The position numbers and the translations under genes were made by a program. Positions 1 through 11,417 of a DNA stretch of 64,000 nt are shown one piece after another; position 1 is the stretch's first letter, and the number at the start of each line of letters is the position of its first letter. The notes beneath the pieces are model-generated. The model saw only the letters and a program-made list of their open reading frames with translations. It made no database searches and was not told the origin of the DNA. This DNA comes from Vishniacozyma victoriae (Eukaryota; Basidiomycota; Tremellomycetes; Tremellales; Bulleribasidiaceae). The stretch lies in contig JADPYG010000004.1 in the NCBI GenBank assembly GCA_017654735.1, forward strand, positions 62,001 to 126,000, written 5' to 3'.

Positions 1-864
1 GTAGGGTCGCATCCCCACACAAGCCCTATAGATCTGAGCGGAAAGTCGCCCATACTACATGTACCGTTTAGCCTCCTCTTTCGCTCAGGAACATAACAGA
101 GCCTTTCCAAGGTGGGGAACTAGTAGCCTGTCAACGCTAGACATCACTTCACGACTCCGAGTCAGAGGAACCCCTTGATTCATCAGATTCAGTTCCCGCG
201 GAAGAGCGTCATCCTACCGGTGCCTTCAACCATGACCTGGAATCGGAGTGGAGTCTGTGTTGTCGGTCGGAGGCGAGATAATCGGAGGCTTCCAAAGGAA
301 CGACCATCGATATTTATAAGTCATGCTAATCGGAATGTACGGCATGGATTCCCGCGAGGTGTAGCAGCTTCTGTTGTCGGAGTGGAGCTCTTGGTATCCA
401 GACATGGAGATTGACACGAAATGACGAGGCGAGCTGAAAATAGATGCGCCACCACCAGGGCCTTTTTCGATCGAATATTCCGTACGAGCAGCTCGTGACC
501 GGCGGCACGACTTTGCGTCTACTCGCTCTCGTACACGCTCTCAAAGGGACAGATGATTGCTCAAGCCACTGGCGAATAGACCCAGATTTCCGTCGATCAC
601 ATAATCCGTAAATTATGTCAGAAAGGATGAGTATCCGTCTGTCTAACTGCACTGACTTACGAACCTGATGGCTATTGCTGGAAAGCCTCGACAAGAATGT
701 AAAGAAGATTCATACGTGAGATGGTCGTGTCGGGAATTTCTCGACGTCGTCAGCTTCTCGCTCCCCGTGATACAGTACCCCGTCCAGGATAAGGTGGAGC
801 GATGATGATGCATGGTACACGTATGACTGTCAAACGACTCCGAGCGGCATGGCCAGGTCTAGCA
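1..864. other. Left edge, no supported gene
   Basis: No ORF here has a convincing start, family motif or intron pattern. Short ORFs of 60-120 codons occur on both strands but overlap one another and resemble nothing I recognise. The segment probably holds the far upstream region of the gene at 1048, and possibly the 3' end of a gene lying outside the window. Confidence 0.4.
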
Positions 865-872
865 TATATAAG
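865..872 (+). promoter_or_regulatory. TATA box of the secreted-precursor gene
   Basis: TATATAAG stands about 175 bases before the ATG at 1048, followed by a C/A-rich stretch typical of a fungal leader. A clear TATA element suggests a regulated, strongly induced gene. Confidence 0.6.
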
Positions 873-1047
873 GGGCGACCAGAACTCAATCTTGTTACCC
901 TCAAACAAACTCGCATTCGCACATCTAGCAGCTAGTCCATACATAAAACCCACTTTGCTTTACAAGACCTGTTCGACCCAACATCACCCCAAGCTTTGAC
1001 CGTGAGCTGAACCCCTGGTCGACAGCTCGTAGTTGACGCGCCAGATA

Positions 1048-1869
1048 ATGCTTTCTATACAACTAGCACTCATAATACTTCTTCTTGGGCAGACATCCCG
1101 GGCCGCTCCCATCCTCAAACGACAACTCGCAGGAGAAGGATCCGCATGCAACTCGATTTTCACAAGCACCGACAATGGTGTCGGATACGGTATCGAGTAC
1201 GCCGAGGAAAACCTAGCCAAGTCCCTATCGAGCTTCAAACAGAGACAGCTCCATGGTGAAGGGGAAGCATGCGACTCGATCTTGACTCAAACAGATAACG
1301 GTGTAGGCTATGGAATCGAGAATGCGGAGAACAACGTCGCAGCCAGCATCGCTGGACTCACCGGCAACCAAGTCACAGGTGGTGGAACTTCGACAGGATC
1401 AGGATCCAATTCCCCCGCTCCGGCGCCTGCTCCCGGGAAACCACAACCTAAACCCCATAAACGCCAACTCGACAAGATTGCCAACGGTTTTGGAGAGATC
1501 GGTCAAGCTGCAGGTATTGAATCGACCATTGATCCCCTCGTCACTCAACTCGATAGTCTCGATGGAACCCTGACCGATGGGGCCGCTAACCTCGGAAGCG
1601 ACATTGGAACAACCGAGGTCAACAGCTTGGAAGCTTTGGGATCGGCAGTAGCAGCCAAGCAGAAACGACAAGCCGACAAGATCGCCTATGGAGCAGCTGC
1701 ACTCGGTCAGGTTGGTGGTCTGTCGAAGTTCACTGGTCCGATCGCCACTTCCATCGAATCATTGGATGGTACTTTGACGGATGGCGTCGCCAATATGGGT
1801 TCCGGAGTTGCAGATTCAGAAGAAAGTATGTTAGAAGGCACAGGCAGCGCTGTGCCTGTTCTTTTCTAG
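1048..1869 (+). CDS. Secreted repeat precursor with Kex2-like sites
   Basis: The reading frame is intronless and codes for 273 residues. The frame is open further upstream but only from a TTG, so the ATG at 1048 is the start. Residues 1-19 form a signal peptide (hydrophobic LALIILLLG core, SRA cleavage region). A KR dibasic site follows at 24-25. The mature part has two module types, each present twice. Module A contains TDNGVGYGIE and a free Cys (GEGSACNS / GEGEACDS). After a Ser/Pro/Ala linker, module B begins RQLDKIANG or RQADKIAYG and carries LDGTLTDG. Both B modules follow KR sites and the second A module follows QR, so processing by the Golgi protease Kex2 would release peptides starting with Gln. 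This layout is that of fungal Kex2-processed repeat proteins. I do not recognise the family; no enzyme motif is visible. Release as signal, adhesive or surface peptides is inference. An unprocessed cell-wall protein is the alternative. Confidence 0.8.
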   Translation: MLSIQLALIILLLGQTSRAAPILKRQLAGEGSACNSIFTSTDNGVGYGIEYAEENLAKSLSSFKQRQLHGEGEACDSILTQTDNGVGYGIENAENNVAASIAGLTGNQVTGGGTSTGSGSNSPAPAPAPGKPQPKPHKRQLDKIANGFGEIGQAAGIESTIDPLVTQLDSLDGTLTDGAANLGSDIGTTEVNSLEALGSAVAAKQKRQADKIAYGAAALGQVGGLSKFTGPIATSIESLDGTLTDGVANMGSGVADSEESMLEGTGSAVPVLF

Positions 1870-2289
1870 TGCGGCAAGACGAACAAGGGAATTAGAGCAA
1901 AGAGGGAGTTTATACAGCCTGAAGGCATGAGCGCGTAATGAGTAAGCTTTTATAATAGGTAACGATTAATTTTATAAGTAGTGTGTGTGTGTTGGTAATT
2001 TATAGATGTTGATATGCAATTAGTTCGAGAGCAACTTTTCCTCACATAATTTCGTCCAGATGTGGCCTTTCGTATCTTCGGCCCCGATACGATACCACTG
2101 CAAATCCATGGCAACTATTGTGAGCGCGATAGGTGGGAGTGACACTGCACCAGGGATTAAGCCAAAGACCTAGACAGCAGGGATGTAACTCGGTGCAGGG
2201 GTACAACGGAGATTGAGTACATCTCCGTCAATGACCTCGAGTATGCCTATGTCCGAGTACCTCCCTTCTGCCTATCTGCTACAAAACCA
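1870..2289. other. Intergenic, tandem plus-strand genes
   Basis: The first part is A/T-rich with a short TG run (about 1981-1991), as expected for a 3' untranslated region. The second part should be the promoter of the ORF at 2290. No coding signal was found. Confidence 0.5.
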
Positions 2290-2700
2290 ATGGCGCACCT
2301 CCTAGCAGATACATGCCGACTCGTCAACCAGATCCTGATCGGTATCATCAGATCAATTACTACTTGTATCGATAATAGGAAACGCCCGGGCTCACCAACT
2401 CTCTCAGCACAAGAAGGGGAACTTGATAATCTCCTCTCGGAACCTTCGGGGGGATGGGACGATCTACCGGCATCGAGGGGATGTAATAAGGCTCAGAACA
2501 TGACGATCGACTCGAATCCTAATGGAGGGACTGCACAAGTACAATCGTCCCCACTACCGGCGACCTGGATCGAGGGAAGGACAATGGAGGAATTGTCGAG
2601 GGAGGAAGAGGAGCTCGCGAGGTTCGATCCACCAGGACCGCCAAGGGACGTCGAGGAATTCGGCGATTTCGAGCAAGCACCTGGTACAGGCCCTCTATAA
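2290..2700 (+). CDS. Small unknown protein, 136 aa
   Basis: A single open frame starts at an ATG in a good context (A at -3). I do not recognise the protein. The first 25 residues are hydrophobic to amphipathic and could be a membrane anchor or signal-anchor. The rest is polar and disordered in character, with a GGWDDLP stretch and an acidic C-terminal part (MEELSREEEELARF, then VEEFGDFEQ). Just after the stop lies a good intron signature (GTGAGT at 2718 to a GCTGAC branch and AAAAG near 2752). Either the 3' untranslated region is spliced or the true gene extends past the present stop. A tail-to-tail arrangement with the SUR7-like gene leaves little space between them. Function unknown. Confidence 0.5.
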   Translation: MAHLLADTCRLVNQILIGIIRSITTCIDNRKRPGSPTLSAQEGELDNLLSEPSGGWDDLPASRGCNKAQNMTIDSNPNGGTAQVQSSPLPATWIEGRTMEELSREEEELARFDPPGPPRDVEEFGDFEQAPGTGPL

Positions 2701-2816
2701 TTAGCACAACCCAGAAATGTGAGTCATATCGCAATGGCCGTGCTGACAAAAGGTACATGATCATACCAAAGACTATTCAAATCACTAAACACTACTTCGC
2801 GCAACTTCAAGCAACG

Positions 2817-4131
2817 CTAGTACCTCGGGATTACCTCCCTCACTGTTCGCTTGTGGTGATAATATCCATCCCCTGGCAGACCTCTCGCTCCAACCCCACC
2901 GTCCGCCACGGTCTGTGCGCCGTCCCAGGCATTTACTGGCCAACCTAGGAATGCGATTCTATCATCAGCTCCGAGCGACATCGAGCGTATCAGGTGGAGC
3001 GATATCGAGAATGTCATGAGGCGCGATAGTCTGGATGGCAGCAGGGCCGAGGAGCAGAGGGGGACGACGTGGGCCAGGAAGGGACAGAAAGACTCACATG
3101 ACACTCAAAATAGCAGCAGTCAAACCCAACCATATCTACCGATCAGCCATCATTGCTTTTACCGAAACATAACAAAATGGGAAGAATGGACATACGGCCG
3201 GACCGAGATTGGCATCTGTACCTCCCAAGTCGAATGCTCGATGGGCGATACTCCATCCGTATATCGACATTACCCATGTCAAGGAGACGAGGAGCATCGA
3301 GAGCCACTATGAATCAGCTCTCGACCGAAGGGAGATTCCGTTCGGACGAACGGAGGTGGGATGGTAGACTAAGGGGAAGAGGAAGAAGGAGGAGAAGGAC
3401 TCACAGAGCAAAATAGAAAGAATTGAGAGTTTCCGATGTACCTCAATGCCCTTGATTGATGTACAAATAATAAGGGTAGGATGGAGATTGTGGTGAAGAA
3501 CAAGAAGATTATTGCTGGACATCAGCTTGAGCGAGTGGGAGAAGGGGCGGAAGTCAAGATACGCCAGACATGGAGATGAAGGGAACAGGGGTTTGAAGAA
3601 GGAGGAAAGAAGACGGAAGACATACAAATAGCCCAGAGGATCATAGCGGATGTCAAAGCTTTACTGACCTGTGTTCCATACCTATCATCAGCCCCGAACT
3701 CTCTTTTCACACATCTCCTCGTCTTCGACATTCAACAAACCTCCCATTGGAAGCCTCATTCCCTCTTGTCAGAGAGGGGGTGGGACTCACTCGTACCCAA
3801 TAGCACTAGGTAAACAGAAATCAGGCGCACACCACCCAAAAGCCCCAAATGTCGTCCTGATCGCAGTGGCATCGCCACCAGATGGGATAGATAAGAAGTT
3901 GATAGATCGGATAAAAGGTGATGAGAAAGTACAGAGGATCCTGAATATCAGCTCTTCAATCTCTTCGCTCTAGGGGTCCAATGAGTTTCTCCTCTGCCAG
4001 TCGAACGAGAGAGTGGACGAGACCAAGAGAGAAGAGGAGAGGACATACACTAGTACAAACGCCGAGAAAGCGAATGTAAATAATACGATAACATGAGCAG
4101 CATAGGGTACTCGTTTAGCGATAAAGTACAT
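2817..4131 (-). CDS. SUR7/PalI (Rim9-like) membrane protein
   Basis: Spliced model, complement of 2817-2958, 3098-3135, 3196-3306, 3405-3514, 3626-3681, 3791-3940 and 4049-4131. It gives 229 residues with frame kept at all six introns. The product has four hydrophobic segments: residues about 10-35, 85-110, 130-155 and 170-190. The loop after segment 1 carries GAFGWCAPDFC, and segment 4 reads GPAIWLGLTAAIL. This is the layout of the SUR7/PalI family, whose members sit at eisosomes or act in pH sensing (PalI/Rim9) at the plasma membrane. The second loop and the short polar tail fit a small PalI-like protein. Which subfamily it belongs to cannot be settled by eye. The fourth exon (3405-3514) is the least certain because a competing donor at 3441 also exists but breaks the frame. 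Confidence 0.75.
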
Positions 4132-4560
4132 TGTCGATAAATTTAAATATTGATTTTCTCGAGTTTTGATTGAGTCGAGTCGAGTTGAGTATATGAGTAT
4201 GTGGGAAGAGAAGTAGGGAATGATCTGCTGAGTGTGCTAGATATAAGTATAATCCCAAGCCGTAAGTATCGGACCCAGAGGGTTGAAGATCAGAAAACGT
4301 TATTGTAGACGTAACACGGGTTTCTAGTTGATTGACATCCTTTGAAAACTCATGTCGTATTAACAAAAAGATCATGGTCATTATACCAAAGGACCCCATT
4401 CCGCTCTTTTTGTCCCCTCTCCTTTCCACACATTATTAGAATATGCAATTTCATTCATACAACAGAGCTATGATAGACAATAGTGCGGATTATTATGATT
4501 CTCAAATACAAGATATATGCCCCATGCGGCGAGACTTCGAGAATACCCAAAGGTAGTCTA
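4132..4560. other. Intergenic, two minus-strand genes
   Basis: This is the 3' flank of ESA1 and the promoter of the SUR7-like gene. The sequence is A/T-rich with no ORF carrying family features. Confidence 0.5.
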
Positions 4561-6485
<1,925 letters not shown>

Positions 6486-6908
6486 CAGGGGTCAGAGGCG
6501 ATGTCAAGAATGTCAATAGAGCGATGGACGACGCGGTTTTGTACAAACGAGTCGACTTCAAGGGTGGGCGGAATCAGACTCGAAGGAGGGTTGGGTGGCC
6601 ACTCGTAGATATCGCCCAATAATCGTCCTAACTTCAAGCTTGAAGTTTCTTTATGTTCCCAGAATTCGATTGATGTAGGATGGCCCGAGACGAGTCTGGT
6701 CGGATCGGGAGAGTATAGAGTGAAAAGAGATTGAATAGTATAAAGCAAGAATCAAGTAAGAGAACAACCTTGTTTTAGAAGCTGAACGTGGATGATTCCG
6801 GACAATAACTCAATCTCCGTTGATCCCATGTCTATGTCCATGTCCATACCATGTCCACCATCACATTCCCCTTTCCCTTGGTATACAGCCATGCCCGCTT
6901 GAACAAGG
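6486..6908. promoter_or_regulatory. Divergent promoter region ESA1 / RGP1
   Basis: A 423-base space separates the two head-to-head start codons. It should hold both promoters. A minus-strand ORF (6485-6748) whose stop overlaps the ESA1 ATG uses a TTG start and shows no family signal, so I treat it as untranslated leader. Confidence 0.5.
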
Positions 6909-9700
6909 ATGTCTTCCTTCTTCCCATTCTCCTCTTCCTCTTCCTCTTTGAATACTATTGCTCCTATATCCGATGATCCACATCTCGAAGTCACGGTTAC
7001 GCCCTCCTCTTCGGCATTTTACGCTGGCGAGACTTTCTCTGTAACTATTACATTGCGGAATACGAGGATACCGCATTCATCTACCAGCCCGCTAGAGTAT
7101 CAAGATCATGATGATGTACCCATCACGCCATCTACGGCCGCTACAGAGGTGGGCACGGCAACATCGTCATTTAGAGGAATGCCCCCACCCCTCGACGCTC
7201 GGGTGATACCTGGCCCAGATCTACCTCGCCGAAAGAACCGGATCGGTACGGCTCAAGCACAACCGTCAACTCCTGAACCAGAATTCAAAACCCCTCTACC
7301 AGTCCATATGCATCCAGAATACCCACATTCGCCAGGTGCGAATCCTACTTCAAGAGCCGGATGGCCGAGGGATGGAGAGATGGTTATAAGGAGTCCGGAG
7401 ACTTGGAGGAAGAGTCAGGATCTTGGATTGGGTAAGGGACATTCTAGGAAGAGTAGGAGTTGGGCTCTTGGGAATAAAGGGGAGATGACTCCTCAGGAAA
7501 TGGTCTGGTCTCTTGGTGGGCAGGGTGAGTTCTGCTGTGATAGTAAGATGAGGCTGATGACAGCTCCGCCTTTACCTTCTAGAAGACCTGTAGGTGCTGC
7601 TATACCTATATCTCATCCTCACTCGCGGAAAATCTCGATCAACACCCCTATCCTACCTGCGGACTCTCGCCCGGGCTCACCAATCGAATTGCCTTCCATC
7701 CCCGAGTCACGTCCGATGGAAGCAGGACCCAGTAGACCCTCTTCCCGAAGTACCCACTCTTCCACTTCCGGATCGACTTCGCAACTCAGCTTGAATAGTG
7801 ATTCTGCACCTTGTCGCCCACCCCGCTCACCTCTTGGTCAAGATCACGTTCGAACCCCTTCGTACCAGAACGCATATGGTACTTCCTACCCTACTCCACC
7901 TACTCATCCTTATTCCCGCCAACGTCAACCTACGGAACCATGGGGTACTACTACCGTCTTATGGGCTTATACTCGATTAATAGGTCAATTCCATCCTTCA
8001 AATCAATACATACCCCCGGATCCTTTACTACCATTACGCTCGCTCATGTTGCACCAACCAGTCGGGTCTGGGTCCCTCACCTCGACAACATCTCCGGCGA
8101 ATGGGCAAGGGATGAAGAGCTCATCCTCGTCCAGGTGGCAATTGAGTTTTGGCACTGGTGCTATTGGGCATAAATCACAACCTTCCTTGACGGGGAGTTT
8201 ATTTGGACTAGCGAAGGAGCTAGTGACGGGCGGAGGAGGGGGGACATTGGAAGAGGAAAGGAGAAGGGTCTGGCAGGCTAAGGATTTACCTGTGCTGGAA
8301 ACTGCCAGGAGCTTATTAGGGGTGGATATCAAGTTGAAAGAGGGGGAGTCTAAGGAGTGTGAGTCACCCCATCTTGCATTCAAACATGAGCTGATGATTA
8401 GTCACCTATACTATGGAACTACCCAAATCCCTTCCCCCAGCTCACCGAGGAAGAGCATATCGATTCTCCTACGACCTCGTCCTGTCTCTCACGGTCCTAC
8501 TGCCAGGCCAAGGGAAACGGCAGAAATCAAAAGACATCCATATCCCGATAAGAGTCTGGGCAAATATATCCCTCGGCAAGCCCGTTCATTCATACGACGT
8601 CCTCAAACCGATCATTCAAACGAAAGATGAAGCTATTATCGAATCTGGCTTCACACAGGAGAAAAGGCGCCGGTCAAGTGGAGAAGCGAGGGGGAAAGGG
8701 GATACGGTAGATTCCTTCCGACAGTATGCGGATCATCTTGTCGAGACCGTCACTGCGAACCACGATGGGACTATATCCGCACCATTATCACCTAGTCGGG
8801 CTGACGGACCGCTCCTCTCACCACATAAACATCAGGTAGTACGTAATCGCAAGTCGACAGATTCACTTCGACCGCCTCTACTCGATTTACCTAATGGCCA
8901 TTCGAAGAGCAGACCAAGGCAAGGGAGTTTCGTCAAGGGAGATGATGAATTGCTGGCGGATGGAGGGGAGGAAGGTGGATGTGGACAAGCTGTTGAAGTG
9001 CTCAGTCGGCATTCTACAAAAAGTGAGTTCCTTCGATACCCACAGAGTAACAAGCTGATAGGTAGCATCCTACGATATCGCAAAGGAAGGCGAGATTGTT
9101 TCGGTCCTTACCCTCGTCAAAACGACCTATCGACTTGGCGAGACTGTCCTAGGTGTTGTCACGTTCAACCAACCATCTTCAGCACGACGAGTCCTGAAGG
9201 TCTCTGCTTTCCTGGAATCTCATGAACTCATTCCTGAGGCTCTACTCCCTTTATCAGCTTCATCATCTGGTCGAGCCAAACACCCAAACCTCTCGAAATT
9301 ACATGCCGAATTTAGAGCTTCATATACAGTCAACACTTCCCGACTATCATTCTCACTCGATATCCCATCCGATTCAACACCCGACTTCCACATTACAGCA
9401 GGCAACGAAGGTTTCAAAGGCGGTCTTGAATGGAAGTTACGAATATCATTCCTAGTAGCTATCCCTCATCGCAAATCCACACCAGTCCATCTCCTCCCTC
9501 TCCCCGATAACTCCAATGACGACGACAATGTGTTCTACGCTGCTAGTACTGGCTTATCGCCTTTAGTACCTATCAAAGAACATGGGGAACAGGTAGCATG
9601 GGAGGAAATGAAAGTTGAAACTGTTGAATGTGAAGTACCGATTAAAGTGTTAGCTGGTAATACTGCATTTGTGGTTAGACCATCTGTACATGTTATATAG
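6909..9700 (+). CDS. RGP1: Rgp1, subunit of the Ric1-Rgp1 GEF for Ypt6/Rab6
   Basis: Exons 6909-7524, 7564-8358, 8402-9022 and 9066-9700 give 888 residues. Rgp1 pairs with Ric1 at the Golgi and activates the Rab GTPase Ypt6 for endosome-to-Golgi traffic. The arrestin-like N-terminal strand set is visible (LEVTVTPSSSAFYAGETF), followed by a Ser/Pro-rich region of about 300 residues. The conserved core follows: SLPPAHRGRAYRFSYDLVL, IPIRVWANI and, after another disordered insert, SYDIAKEGEIVSVLTLVKTT and YRLGETVLGVVTF. The C-terminal WKLRISFLVAIP block is the usual Rgp1 ending. The first intron (7525-7563, 39 bases) is a multiple of three with no stop, so unspliced mRNA would add 13 residues. 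Confidence 0.9.
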
Positions 9701-10419
9701 ATCTAGATGCATAGACGATCTTGACGACATATTTGATGATGTTATACTAGTCACTTGATTATGTGACGCTAGTCATCAGCTCATGGATCACATAGTGGAC
9801 GAAGCTGCGGTGGGATTTCAGATAACGTAGTAACATCATGTTGGGCGAACCCAAGACATGCAGACGGCACTTCCTATTGTATTTCGTTTCTTTCTTCATT
9901 TGTGTGGAGGTGGGAGGGGTAGAGGGGGAATGACTTACCTGCTACTGCTCTAAACGTATGCACCAAGATATCATATAAGTGATGAAAGACAGTAAATTTC
10001 CATACGCGACAGAATACAAACCAGCCGCCACGCTGTCACCACGCTCAGTAATACCGTAACCCCGCCACTCCCCTAACCCAAACCCATCACCCCTTCTCTT
10101 TCTCTCTTGAATTTCTATCCCGGTAGCTCCAGCCCCCTCTTTTCTGTACGACAAACATCTCCAGAAGAGCTCAAGGGGGCCTACGATCTGTAGAACACTT
10201 TCCTGACAGACTGTGTTTCAGGAAGTAAGCCGGGAGAATCAATTTCCTTCAATACCTGTTAATCGCTCCTGACCTTTTTACTACGTGGGTACGGGGGTTT
10301 CATGTATGGTATACATTACTTTTGTATTTGCTATCATTTGTTTGTAGGATTGATTACTATGGATACATTGTTTTGACTGTTGTAAATGACAGTCCTGAGA
10401 TAATCGAGGCTTGAGACGA
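9701..10419. other. Convergent intergenic, 719 bases
   Basis: This lies between the stops of RGP1 and the DUF2237 gene. A 70-codon minus-strand ORF at 9942-10154 followed by a GTAAGT donor is the only hint of a transcript, but it lacks an ATG and any family signal. A non-coding RNA is possible; nothing further is visible. Confidence 0.4.
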
Positions 10420-11077
10420 CTACGGCTTGAATTCAAATTTCTTGAGATCATCGAGCGAGACTCTCTTTAAAGAATCAAAAGCAGTAGCTTGGAGGTTGAT
10501 CCTATTCATCAGACCTCTGTCGTCGACAAATACGTAGATAACGCTGGACTCACTTTGGAACGACCCCAGCGCCCAATCGCTCAGAAGCGACCATAGCCTC
10601 TTTCCACCTCTCAACGCATAAACACCATTTACATCCTTCCTTCAATCCAGCAAATCCAGGTCGGGGGGTCATAAGGTCGTTCCCTATTATCAGCGCTCTC
10701 CTGTACATCCCTTTCTAGATGCTGCGTCTCGCTGGAAGTTGAAGAGGAGAGATAGACGTACCCTTTTCCTTGCTATACTGCAAGAATTGATCGGTAACGA
10801 CAGCACCGATATAATGTTTCCCTGGATCCTGGGGTGATCCCCAACAATATCCATCCCTAAAGAACCCAGTTGGATGAGAAGGATCACTCTCAGTGGTAAG
10901 GGGTTGAAGAGGTTCATTCAGAACTATCATCAGCACCGATTACTCAGTCGAATTGTTGGACATACCATTCATCTTTGCAGCATCGAGTGTCATTGTACTG
11001 GCGTATCTGATCGTAGGGAGTCTAGTAAAGAATGAGGATATACCGAGTGGGATCGATAGTAAGGCTCGAAGGTTCAT
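10420..11077 (-). CDS. DUF2237 family protein, probably mitochondrial
   Basis: Exons, complement of 10420-10501, 10554-10683, 10762-10923 and 10966-11077, give 161 residues. Conserved blocks of this bacterial/fungal family are present: GFFRDGYCWGSPQD, HYIGAVVTDQFLQYSK, PRPGFAGLKEGCKWCLC and LDDLKKFEF. The biochemical role of the family is unknown. Two in-frame starts exist. The one at 10993 gives the bare domain (133 residues). The one at 11077 adds 28 residues, rich in Arg, Ser and hydrophobics with no acidic residues (FFTRLPTIRYAST), that look like a mitochondrial presequence. I chose the upstream start; use of both, with dual targeting, is possible. Confidence 0.8.
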
Positions 11078-11417
11078 TGATGGTTGATGAGAACTAGTAC
11101 AAGCTCGACATCATCATCAACAAGATGAGATCAGCGCGTGACGTAACGATAAGATCAAAGATCAAAATCAAGATCGACATACATCGCGTCCAGTCGGTCA
11201 GTGTGCTGAGCTCCCTACCTTATACCTGCGATTCTGCGAAACGGTGATGAGATGCTACTGATACATCCCACATGCTATGCTATGCTGAGCTTCAAATGCT
11301 ATATATGATATGATAGATGCCTAATGCCTAATGCCGTTTTCCATTATGATCATCTTTTCTCTTGATGTCTCCCCCTCATCCCTTCCTCTCCCCCCTTTCA
11401 CCGCTCTTCCTATTCCT
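11078..11417. other. Intergenic with short direct repeats
   Basis: Promoter of the DUF2237 gene and 3' flank of chromodomain gene A. Short slippage-type repeats occur near 11270-11335 (GCTAT and ATGCCTA units). No coding signal. Confidence 0.5.

Noticed and set aside
9942..10154. Minus-strand 70-codon ORF followed by a donor-like GTAAGT
   Set aside because: The ATG just upstream is in another frame and stops after 23 codons; no conserved features.
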